Positions 1 through 4,646 are shown, numbered from the stretch's first letter. The stretch: DNA of 5,635 nt from Cryomorphaceae bacterium (GCA_003564735.1 PXEK01000148.1:1-5635), one strand, 5' to 3'. The notes: generated by a model from the letters alone, not told the origin. Translations and numbers: made by a program.

Positions 1-1
1 A

Positions 2-58
2 AAAGCTATTTTCGATAACACGGTTTGTGCTGAACAAGGCGAGACCTATGTCCTTTAA
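2..58 (+). CDS. possible C-terminal end of an upstream gene (partial)
   Basis: One reading frame is open from the window edge to a TAA at 56-58 and would encode 18 residues ending in GETYVL. Its codons look ordinary for the neighbouring genes. The frame starting at base 3 is also open, to a TGA at 126-128, but uses rarer codons (AGA, CGG, ATA). A minus-strand frame is open across the same bases too. The fragment is too short to assign to a family, so this is only the likeliest reading of the window edge. Confidence 0.3.
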   Translation, partial: KAIFDNTVCAEQGETYVL

Positions 59-124
59 CTTTCAGAACCGACAAATGCTTAGCGAAATATTCCGGGGCAT
101 GAAAAAATATATTTCTCGCCAATG

Positions 125-157
125 TTGACAACAGCCCGGAATTTTATTCTACTTTTG
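125..157 (+). promoter_or_regulatory. Bacteroidota-type promoter of the response regulator gene
   Basis: A TTG at 125-127 (within TTGACA) lies 22 bases upstream of a perfect -7 box, TACTTTTG, at 150-157. This matches the -33 TTG / -7 TAnnTTTG promoter of the primary sigma factor in Bacteroidota. Transcription would start near 163-165, leaving a leader of about 17 bases before the ATG at 181. The spacing is at the long end of the usual range. Confidence 0.65.
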
Positions 158-180
158 CTTATTAAGAATTGGTCTAAATA

Positions 181-843
181 ATGGAAGCGATAAAAGTAGT
201 GTTAGCCGACTCACATTTACTTGCCAGAGAGGGGCTTAAAACCATCCTGGGAAATGAACCGGGCATTGATGTAATTGGCGAAATCATCGAAGCTGACAAG
301 CTCTATGACGATGTTTGCGAACTCAGCCCCCATGTTGTGCTTATCGATTACCTTTCGCATAAGTTTAAGACCTCAGACATTCAAAAAATAAAATCGCAAA
401 AGCCCGAAATACAATTTGTCGCCATCACAGAATATGCCGAGAGAAACCTTGTGAGGCGCGCCATGCAAGCCGGTATATCAGGACACATTCTCAAGAGTTG
501 CGACAAAAATGAAATACTCGACAGTATTCATAGCACTCACTCGAAGGAGAATTTTTATTGCGGAAAAATTCTAGAGTCCCTAAACAATCCCGGGCAAGGA
601 GATAAGGTCTTTTCATGTGACCCGATAAAATTATCTGCCAGAGAAATTGACATTATACGCGAAATTGCTAAAGGTAAAACCAATAAACAAATTGCCGAAG
701 ACCAATACCTAAGTGCCCATACCGTTATGACCCACCGCAAAAACATCATGCAAAAACTGGGCATCAAGAATACGGCGGGTATTGTGATTTATGCGGTTAA
801 GGAGAACTTAATTTCGCCCAATCGGTTTCTTTTTGAAGAATAG
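181..843 (+). CDS. NarL/LuxR-family two-component response regulator
   Basis: This 220-residue protein has the usual two-domain layout of NarL/FixJ-type transcription regulators. The receiver domain (about residues 4-120) keeps the phosphoacceptor Asp56 (in VVLIDY), Thr83 (VAIT) and Lys105 (HILK). The first acidic pocket reads ADSH at 9-12, so the second metal-binding acid, usually Asp, is Ser11. The C-terminal domain (about 150-210) is a LuxR-type helix-turn-helix, from LSAREIDIIREIAKGKTN through the recognition helix around HTVMTHRKNIMQKLGI. It should bind DNA as a phosphorylation-controlled dimer. No sensor kinase lies in the window, so its signal and targets are unknown. The ATG at 181 places the first beta strand (IKVVLAD) at residue 4, as expected, and follows a good promoter. 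The family is certain; the specific function is not assignable. Confidence 0.93.
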   Translation: MEAIKVVLADSHLLAREGLKTILGNEPGIDVIGEIIEADKLYDDVCELSPHVVLIDYLSHKFKTSDIQKIKSQKPEIQFVAITEYAERNLVRRAMQAGISGHILKSCDKNEILDSIHSTHSKENFYCGKILESLNNPGQGDKVFSCDPIKLSAREIDIIREIAKGKTNKQIAEDQYLSAHTVMTHRKNIMQKLGIKNTAGIVIYAVKENLISPNRFLFEE

Positions 844-849
844 CGTAAA

Positions 850-864
850 TGATGACAATCATCA
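850..864. promoter_or_regulatory. 15-bp palindrome, candidate Fur box for the flavodoxin gene
   Basis: The sequence TGATGACAATCATCA has perfectly matching 6-base outer arms (TGATGA / TCATCA). Compared with the classical 7-1-7 Fur site TGATAATnATTATCA, it matches 11 of 14 specified positions. It lies just upstream of the region where the -33 element of the flavodoxin promoter should fall (about 862-868). A repressor bound here could block RNA polymerase. Flavodoxin genes are classic Fur targets, which makes the reading attractive. The alternative is a weak terminator for the preceding gene, since the palindrome begins 7 bases after its stop codon and is followed by GTTTCTTTT. Confidence 0.4.
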
Positions 865-887
865 GTTTCTTTTCAGCCCGTAGGAGT

Positions 888-895
888 TAATTTTG
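888..895 (+). promoter_or_regulatory. -7 box of the flavodoxin promoter
   Basis: TAATTTTG is a perfect match to the Bacteroidota -7 consensus TAnnTTTG. It lies 34 bases before the flavodoxin ATG, giving a predicted start near 901-903. No exact TTG is present at the -33 distance; only TTT-rich sequence is found around 866-872. The promoter may therefore be weak or need an activator. Confidence 0.5.
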
Positions 896-929
896 CGCAT
901 TAGTTAAACAAGAAAACAGCACTCATTAT

Positions 930-1445
930 ATGGAGAAAATTGGATTGTTTTTCGGATCAGACACCGGTTGTACCGAGGCTGTTGCCGAAATGATACAGGA
1001 ACAAATAGGTCAAGATAAAGTAGAACTTTTAGACGCTTACGATATTGATAAAAGCGACTTCGACCGCTATGACAAAATCATCATCGGACTCTCAACCTGG
1101 CACGACGGAGAATTGGTGAGTGCGTGGGATGACTTTTTCGAAGATTTTAAAGAAATTGACTTTAGCGGTAAAACTATTGCCATTTTCGGATTAGGCGATC
1201 AATATGGATACAGCACGTATTTTATTGACGGTGTTGGCATTTTAGGTAAAGTTGTTCTAGAAAACGGAGGTAAATTGATTGGTTATACCTCAACAGAAGG
1301 TTATGAACACGACGAATCGAAAGCAGAAACCGAGGACGGAAAATTTATGGGTTTGGCTATTGATGAAGATAATCAAGATGAGCTCACCGAGGAGAGAGTA
1401 TTAGATTGGATTGAACAGATTAAAAAAGAATTTCCGATTGAATAA
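930..1445 (+). CDS. fldA: long-chain flavodoxin
   Basis: This is a 171-residue FMN-binding electron carrier that can replace ferredoxin in low-potential electron transfer, typically under iron limitation; it acts in the cytoplasm. The phosphate-binding loop is GSDTGCTE at residues 9-16, where most family members have Asn at the Cys14 position. The 50s loop (GLSTWHDGEL, 53-62) supplies Trp57 and the 90s loop (GLGDQYGY, 87-94) supplies Tyr94, the two aromatic residues that normally sandwich the FMN ring. The roughly 20-residue insertion of long-chain flavodoxins is present (about 118-145, including GYEHDESKAETEDGKFMGLA). The protein is strongly acidic, as expected for this family. It begins at the only sensible ATG, has its own promoter and ends inside the A-tract of a terminator. 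The nearby Fur-like palindrome suggests iron control, but that is inference. Confidence 0.95.
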   Translation: MEKIGLFFGSDTGCTEAVAEMIQEQIGQDKVELLDAYDIDKSDFDRYDKIIIGLSTWHDGELVSAWDDFFEDFKEIDFSGKTIAIFGLGDQYGYSTYFIDGVGILGKVVLENGGKLIGYTSTEGYEHDESKAETEDGKFMGLAIDEDNQDELTEERVLDWIEQIKKEFPIE

Positions 1446-1448
1446 AAA

Positions 1449-1478
1449 AATGCAGTTCAGGTTATACTGAACTGCATT
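1449..1478. terminator. strong bidirectional terminator between convergent genes
   Basis: A perfect 12-bp inverted repeat (AATGCAGTTCAG / CTGAACTGCATT) encloses a 6-base loop at 1461-1466. On the + strand it is followed by ATGTTTTAA. On the - strand it is followed by seven T (the A-tract at 1444-1450). It lies 3 bases past the flavodoxin stop and 38 bases past the end of the convergent minus-strand gene, so it can serve both. The T-run is better on the minus strand. Confidence 0.9.
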
Positions 1479-1516
1479 ATGTTTTAACTTTAGAAGGGTG
1501 TTTTTCTCTACACTCT

Positions 1517-1798
1517 CTATTGAATATCCCGTAAGTAAAGACTCACCTTACTTTCTGCTTTGGGATCATAATTATCTACAATTATTCCCAATTTCTCACC
1601 TTCATGAGAGACAGCGTAGAGAATTGACATATCTGATGGGTTTGAATTTCCTTCAAATCGTTCAGTTTTATCAATTGAAATATCTGCTTTTGATAAATTT
1701 TTCCCTTCAACTGAGGGATTTCCCGATTCGTCAAAAGTAATTTGTTTATCATACCCTTCTTCTCTCCATTTATTCATTATTTGCAATAAAGATTCCAT
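1517..1798 (-). CDS. small conserved protein of the family often mislabelled 'phosphoribosylpyrophosphate synthetase'
   Basis: This is a 93-residue soluble protein without a signal peptide or membrane segment. From memory it resembles short (about 100 aa) Bacteroidota proteins that databases often call phosphoribosylpyrophosphate synthetase. The shared block is RFEG at 47-50 followed by N-P-(S/D)-D-x-S-I-L-Y-A-(V/I)-S at 53-64, then a hydrophobic strand (LGIIVDNYDP). It has neither the length nor the PRPP-binding loop or ATP-site motifs of a real PRPP synthetase, so no such reaction should be inferred. The start is 2 bases after the stop of the upstream gene, which implies translational coupling with the membrane coiled-coil protein. 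It is last in the dps operon, before the bidirectional terminator. Its function is unknown. The gene call is firm; the family link rests on recalled motifs. Confidence 0.8.
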   Translation of the reverse strand: MESLLQIMNKWREEGYDKQITFDESGNPSVEGKNLSKADISIDKTERFEGNSNPSDMSILYAVSHEGEKLGIIVDNYDPKAESKVSLYLRDIQ

Positions 1799-1800
1799 AC

Positions 1801-2205
1801 CTATTGTTTTTGTAGATTTTCAATGGCTTGATGACGCACGTTAATCTCTGTTCTCATTTGTTCCAGTTCCGACTCATTCATTTCTAATAGACGCTCACCG
1901 GACTGATTCAAATAGTTTCTAAATTCATTAACCTTTGCTTCAAAGTTTTCTCTCTTTTCAACTTTTTTGAGTTTCTGCAAATACGCGTTTTCTTCTTCGA
2001 TTCGTTCCTGCATCTCTGCTCTAAGTTCGTAGAGAATATCTGCATCTACAGCTTCATCGGTTACGTGTTCATCAGCGCTAGGCTCAACCAAAACGTGAGT
2101 CTCCTCTTCAACGAAGATTCCTGTAGTTGCTATAATCACATATGTTGTTGCGGCAAGTAACAGAATCATCAAAAATAACCTTACTCTCACTCTTCTAGAT
2201 TTCAT
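1801..2205 (-). CDS. single-pass membrane protein with a coiled-coil domain, unknown function
   Basis: I do not recognise the family. The 134-residue product has a basic N terminus (MKSRRVRVR) followed by one hydrophobic segment at about residues 10-31. That pattern predicts an inner-membrane anchor with the C-terminal part outside the cytoplasm, by the positive-inside rule. An acidic linker (about 33-56, rich in Glu and Asp) precedes a long charged helix (about 57-134) with heptad-like spacing of Leu, Ile and Met, so a coiled coil is likely. No cysteine or catalytic motif is seen. It lies 62 bases after dps and 2 bases before the next gene, consistent with a three-gene transcript. It could be a periplasmic scaffold or an envelope-stress accessory, but nothing in the sequence decides this. 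Confidence 0.78.
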   Translation of the reverse strand: MKSRRVRVRLFLMILLLAATTYVIIATTGIFVEEETHVLVEPSADEHVTDEAVDADILYELRAEMQERIEEENAYLQKLKKVEKRENFEAKVNEFRNYLNQSGERLLEMNESELEQMRTEINVRHQAIENLQKQ

Positions 2206-2267
2206 ACTTCAGATTTAAAGAGCCTAAAACGGCTCAGTTTCACAATCACTATTCAATATACTGAAGT
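2206..2267. repeat. nested inverted repeats filling the gap between dps and the next gene
   Basis: A perfect 7-base inverted repeat, ACTTCAG (2206-2212) and CTGAAGT (2261-2267), begins right after one gene's start codon and ends right before the dps stop codon. Inside it is a GC-rich hairpin: GAGCC (2220-2224), a 6-base loop and GGCTC (2231-2235). On the minus strand the inner hairpin is followed by TTTAAAT, a weak T-run. It could act as a partial terminator or RNA-processing hairpin that lowers expression of the two genes after dps. Confidence 0.45.
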
Positions 2268-2801
2268 TTACCTCTCCAACATACTTCTAAACATCCAAGA
2301 TGTTTTCTCGTGAAAATCTAAACGTTCAGTAATAAGATCAAGGGTAGCCTCGTCACCTGCCTCATCAGCCGGAGCTAATGCGTTGCGTAAGCTTCTCGTT
2401 ATCGCTTCATGAGCCTCGAGTAAGTCTGCCACCATTTCCATTTCGCTTAAATCTGAATTGGGAATATTGATACTCGTTAAATCATTAAATTCTGAAAGTG
2501 TACCCGGAGCAAGATGACCCAACGCTCTAATTCGCTCCGCAATGACGTCAATAGCTTCAAAAAGCTCGGTGTAATGCTCCTCAGTCATTTCATGAATAGT
2601 ATGGAAATGCATCCCTTTTACATTCCAATGATAATTGTGAGACATGAGCATCAAGCAATATGAATCAGCCAGCACTTTTTTTAAACCTTCTGCAATTTCG
2701 GTTCGCTGTGCTTCAGATAACCCTGTATTCATTTCCAAACTTCTGGGTTTAGGACTTTCTATATCTATCGTTTCTAATCTCTTTCTGCTTTTGTTTGACA
2801 T
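2268..2801 (-). CDS. dps: Dps-family ferritin-like DNA-binding / iron-storage protein
   Basis: Dps proteins form cytoplasmic dodecamers that oxidise Fe(II) with hydrogen peroxide, store the iron and shield DNA. The product has 177 residues. Ferroxidase ligands are in place: His58 (in YHWNVKG), His70, Glu74, Asp85 and Glu89, with the same spacing as E. coli Dps His51, His63, Asp67, Asp78 and Glu82; Glu replaces Asp at the third site. The IDVIAERIRALG helix and the C-terminal HEKTSWMFRSML block are also characteristic. The N-terminal tail of about 30 residues contains NKSRKR, suited to DNA contact. The ATG at 2801 keeps this tail; a later Met at residue 24 would remove it. This is the first gene of a minus-strand operon, divergent from the YtxH-like gene. 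I could not identify its promoter with confidence. Confidence 0.95.
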   Translation of the reverse strand: MSNKSRKRLETIDIESPKPRSLEMNTGLSEAQRTEIAEGLKKVLADSYCLMLMSHNYHWNVKGMHFHTIHEMTEEHYTELFEAIDVIAERIRALGHLAPGTLSEFNDLTSINIPNSDLSEMEMVADLLEAHEAITRSLRNALAPADEAGDEATLDLITERLDFHEKTSWMFRSMLER

Positions 2802-3166
2802 AATTATTTGTATTTATTATTTTCCCCTGTAGAGACAACACTCGTGCCGTAGTTCGATTAAAGCAGTATATGCACATAAGTTCGCGATAAAGTCTTTTAT
2901 TCTGTAGAAAAAAATTTACGCTTACGAGAATTATTTACACGGCTCTCGTCCACACACCCGCCCCCTACTTAGATGAAAATCGGGGTTCTTGTTTAAGACC
3001 TCTCCTTTTGCCGACTTTTACAACGTATTCCAATTACCTTATTATATGTACTTTTGTATCGTGAATGTGCATGACATAACACAAGTAAGCCCATCAAAGT
3101 ACACACACTTACTATACTTTCGGCATGATTCTTATGTTTATATTGGGAACTAAAAATTAAATAATT
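2802..3166. other. 365-base divergent intergenic region
   Basis: No convincing ORF, tRNA or other RNA gene is seen. The region must hold promoters for dps (minus) and the YtxH-like gene (plus). It contains several short inverted repeats: ACGAGA (2924-2929) with TCTCGT (2944-2949), AGTAAG (3084-3089) with CTTACT (3108-3113), and AAAGTA (3096-3101) with TACTTT (3115-3120). A CCCCC run near 2961-2966 faces a GGGG near 2992-2995. No clear TAnnTTTG box is found on the minus strand near dps, so dps may use a divergent or activator-dependent promoter. Confidence 0.6.
3049..3056 (+). promoter_or_regulatory. candidate -7 box for the YtxH-like gene
   Basis: TACTTTTG is a perfect match to TAnnTTTG and identical to the box of the response regulator gene. 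No exact TTG lies at the -33 distance. The leader would be about 104 bases and include the inverted repeats at 3084-3120. A second, poorer box (TACTTTCG, 3115-3122) lies closer to the gene and could be used instead. Confidence 0.4.
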
Positions 3167-3544
3167 ATGAGTAGAGGAACAGATATTTTATTAGCAGGTA
3201 TTGCAGGAGCAGCGGCAGGTCTTGCCGCCGGAATTCTTTTAGCACCGCATAGTGGTCAGGAAACTAGAAACAGACTTAGCCACAAAGCTGAGGATATCCT
3301 TAAAGAACTTGAATCGCTGAAAGCTCAAACTTCAGAATTCTTATCTAAGAAAAACATGGAAGGTTGGAAAAGCGCAGCCGAGGACAAACTAAAAGATCTT
3401 TTGGATCAATTGGAAAGTCTAAAAGATAAGGCTGTAGAGGTTATCGAAAAGCAAACCGGAAAAGAAACCAAAGAAGAAATTTATGCAAAGGTGGACTCTT
3501 TAGTAAAGGAGATAGATAAGTTGAAAAAAGAGGCCGCTAAGTAA
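3167..3544 (+). CDS. YtxH-like stress protein (glycine-zipper membrane segment plus coiled coil)
   Basis: The 125-residue product matches the YtxH family. Its N-terminal segment (about residues 7-26) is hydrophobic with regularly spaced Gly (11, 14, 18, 22). It is followed by the hallmark LAPHSGQETR at 25-34, close to the family pattern LLAPxSGxxTR. The rest (35-125) is a highly charged helix rich in Lys, Glu and Leu, likely a coiled coil in the cytoplasm. YtxH proteins are linked to general stress and stationary phase in Bacillus and are common in Bacteroidota, but their biochemical role is not settled. The gene has its own strong terminator, so it is probably monocistronic, and it stands divergent from dps. 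The start follows an A-rich leader (AATAATTATG) very like that of dps. Confidence 0.9.
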   Translation: MSRGTDILLAGIAGAAAGLAAGILLAPHSGQETRNRLSHKAEDILKELESLKAQTSEFLSKKNMEGWKSAAEDKLKDLLDQLESLKDKAVEVIEKQTGKETKEEIYAKVDSLVKEIDKLKKEAAK

Positions 3545-3556
3545 TTGACTATTTTG

Positions 3557-3603
3557 ACTATTGAAAGATTAACGTTTCAGCTTTAATCTTTCAATAGTTT
3601 TTT
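3557..3603 (+). terminator. strong intrinsic terminator after the YtxH-like gene
   Basis: A perfect 16-bp inverted repeat pairs 3557-3572 with 3583-3598 around a 10-base loop and leads straight into a run of six T (3598-3603). It begins 13 bases after the stop codon. The stem is AT-rich but long. Confidence 0.92.
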
Positions 3604-3630
3604 GTTGATTAAATCGAAAATAAAATTTTG
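3602..3630 (+). promoter_or_regulatory. weak candidate promoter of the YqjE-like gene pair
   Basis: A TTG at 3602-3604 lies 18 bases before AAATTTTG (3623-3630), which matches 7 of 8 positions of TAnnTTTG. Initiation would be near 3637 and the leader about 110 bases long, including the hairpin at 3659-3691. The position right after a strong terminator makes a promoter necessary here, but the match itself is modest in such AT-rich sequence. Confidence 0.3.
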
Positions 3631-3654
3631 TTTTATGCAAAAATTATCAATTGC

Positions 3655-3697
3655 GATACATATTCTTTCTCAAAAGTGTGAAAAGAATATGATACAT
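3655..3697. repeat. 10-bp hairpin flanked by direct repeats upstream of the YqjE-like gene
   Basis: CATATTCTTT (3659-3668) and AAAGAATATG (3682-3691) form a perfect 10-bp stem with a 13-base loop. GATACAT occurs twice in direct orientation, at 3655-3661 and 3691-3697, overlapping each side of the stem. No T-run follows, so it is not an intrinsic terminator. It may be a protein-binding site or an RNA leader structure. Confidence 0.55.
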
Positions 3698-3748
3698 TAA
3701 GCTTGAAATGACAAAGCCCCCGTTTGTGCAAACATTAAAATCGCTACA

Positions 3749-4102
3749 ATGAACGAAATTAAAGAAGAGATACATCATTTTCAACGCGTACTACGCGAAT
3801 ATTTCGAGTTACGCATTGAACTACTACAGCTCAACACCTATGATCTCATCACTACTTTGGGCGCACGATTTAGTGGCGCTTTCATCTTGGCGTTAGCCGT
3901 ATTGACCACATTGCTATTTTTGGGGATCGGTCTCTCATTTCTTATTGGCGAAATGCTCAACAGTTATGCATTAGGCTTTTTCATAACAGGGGCTTTTAAC
4001 TTATTGCTGATTTTCATTGGGGTGATTTTCAAAAATACGCTCATAACAAACCCAATACGATTAATACTATTAAAATGGATTATCCGAAAACGAAAACATT
4101 AG
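3749..4102 (+). CDS. DUF1469 / YqjE-type two-TM membrane protein ('phage holin family')
   Basis: The 117-residue protein has an amphipathic N-terminal helix (about residues 3-30, with ELRIELLQLN). Two hydrophobic segments follow (about 43-66 and 73-94), then a basic tail (KWIIRKRKH). This arrangement fits the DUF1469/YqjE group, which databases often label phage holin family III. Nothing phage-like surrounds it, so a lysis role is unlikely; chromosomal relatives are small inner-membrane proteins tied to stress or stationary phase. It overlaps the next gene by 28 bases in another frame, which suggests coupled translation. The ATG at 3749 places the ELRIEL motif near residue 20, as expected. 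The family call rests on architecture and motif recall; the exact function is unknown. Confidence 0.82.
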   Translation: MNEIKEEIHHFQRVLREYFELRIELLQLNTYDLITTLGARFSGAFILALAVLTTLLFLGIGLSFLIGEMLNSYALGFFITGAFNLLLIFIGVIFKNTLITNPIRLILLKWIIRKRKH

Positions 4103-4398
4103 ACACTTCACTTTCAAATTTGCAATCTATCGAAGATTTAGATTTGTTGATTGAGGACAAAATGCGCTTAGTAAAACTCAAAGAAAAAGAGTTAGCGCTG
4201 CGTAAGACACTCCTAATGACTAGAGTAGAAGCAGAGTTCGGCATATCCGAAGAAGGTTTCGACAGTGGTACTTTTGCCCAAGGAATTTTGAAATATTTTC
4301 TCAGAACCAAACCCGCCATTGCTGATTCGGGGTGGATGAAGAGTATCAATTACGGTTTGACCTTTTTACCTTACCTTCAACGACTTTTCAAAAAATAA
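4075..4398 (+). CDS. small coiled-coil protein translationally coupled to the YqjE-like gene, unknown function
   Basis: I do not recognise a named family. The 107-residue product has a polar start, a charged helix (about residues 19-55, with LIEDKMRLVKLKEKELALRK) likely to form a coiled coil, a Gly/Asp/Ser linker (about 56-66), and a C-terminal part with aromatic and hydrophobic residues (ILKYFLRTKP, YGLTFLPYLQRLF) that may touch the membrane surface. No clear transmembrane helix is present. The start overlaps the upstream gene by 28 bases; the next in-frame Met (residue 30) would cut away half of the charged helix, so the early ATG is preferred. Its position after a YqjE-like gene parallels enterobacterial yqjK, also a small charged protein, but this is a positional analogy and not demonstrated homology. 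Confidence 0.75.
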   Translation: MDYPKTKTLDTSLSNLQSIEDLDLLIEDKMRLVKLKEKELALRKTLLMTRVEAEFGISEEGFDSGTFAQGILKYFLRTKPAIADSGWMKSINYGLTFLPYLQRLFKK

Positions 4399-4401
4399 CA
4401 T

Positions 4402-4426
4402 AATTGAAATTCAGCATTTTTCAATT
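4402..4426 (+). terminator. possible weak terminator after the YqjE-like gene pair
   Basis: AATTGAAA (4402-4409) and TTTCAATT (4419-4426) form an 8-bp AT-rich stem with a 9-base loop, beginning 3 bases after the stop codon at 4398. No T-run follows (TACC comes next), so termination here would be inefficient at best. Confidence 0.3.
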
Positions 4427-4565
4427 TACCTCAAACCAAATTGCCCCTATTCATTAGGCTGAAAGCTACAATTCCCAAAAACGTGCACCGGATTTCGAAT
4501 AAAGGCAATTCAAACTTTCCCTCACATTTATCACCGAGACAATGCAATCTAATTTGAATAATTAA

Positions 4566-4618
4566 CCGCAATTCTAAAATGCGGCTAAAACTTCGGGGAA
4601 ACCACGTTCGGTGGTTTC
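4566..4618. repeat. two small stem-loops upstream of the ABC-F gene
   Basis: The first is CCGCA (4566-4570) with TGCGG (4580-4584) around a 9-base loop. The second is a perfect 8-bp repeat, GAAACCAC (4598-4605) and GTGGTTTC (4611-4618), around GTTCG. The second covers the position where the -33 element of the ABC-F promoter should lie (about 4614-4620), so it could be an operator. It has no T-run. The rest of the spacer 4399-4666 shows no gene. Confidence 0.5.
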
Positions 4619-4638
4619 GGTTCTGACCAAAAAAATTG

Positions 4639-4646
4639 CACCTTTG
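4639..4646 (+). promoter_or_regulatory. -7 box of the ABC-F gene promoter
   Basis: CACCTTTG matches TAnnTTTG at 7 of 8 positions and is followed by CAGG. Transcription would start near 4652-4654, giving a very short leader of about 14 bases before the ATG at 4667. The -33 region holds TTTCGGTTC and not an exact TTG. Confidence 0.5.

Noticed and set aside
3..128. Alternative open frame at the window start
   Set aside because: It runs through AT-rich spacer into the promoter of the response regulator gene and uses rarer codons; the shorter frame ending at 58 is more plausible.
555..767. Minus-strand ORF of 70 codons
   Set aside because: It lies inside the helix-turn-helix region of the response regulator gene, which is clearly coding on the + strand.
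1498..1740. Plus-strand ORF of 80 codons
   Set aside because: It is opposite the small minus-strand gene at 1517-1798, which has recognisable family motifs and a coupled start; the + product looks like noise.
2644..2832. Plus-strand ORF of 62 codons
   Set aside because: It is antisense to the 5' part of dps and ends in low-complexity AT-rich DNA.
3711..3733. Short repeats ACAAA/TTTGT and GTTTG/CAAAC before the YqjE-like gene
   Set aside because: The arms are only 5 bases and overlap each other; this is expected by chance in such sequence.
3749..4102. Reading the 'holin family' protein as a sign of a prophage
   Set aside because: No phage structural, integrase or lysis genes are present; DUF1469 proteins are ordinary chromosomal membrane proteins and the neighbours are stress genes.
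4080..4349. Minus-strand ORF of 89 codons
   Set aside because: It is antisense to the 107-residue protein; the + gene has a coiled-coil pattern and overlaps its neighbour as an operon member, while the minus product has no sensible architecture.
4439..4510. AATTGCC / GGCAATT inverted repeat in the spacer before the ABC-F gene
   Set aside because: Seven-base arms 58 bases apart in AT-rich DNA, not aligned with any promoter or gene boundary; probably coincidence.
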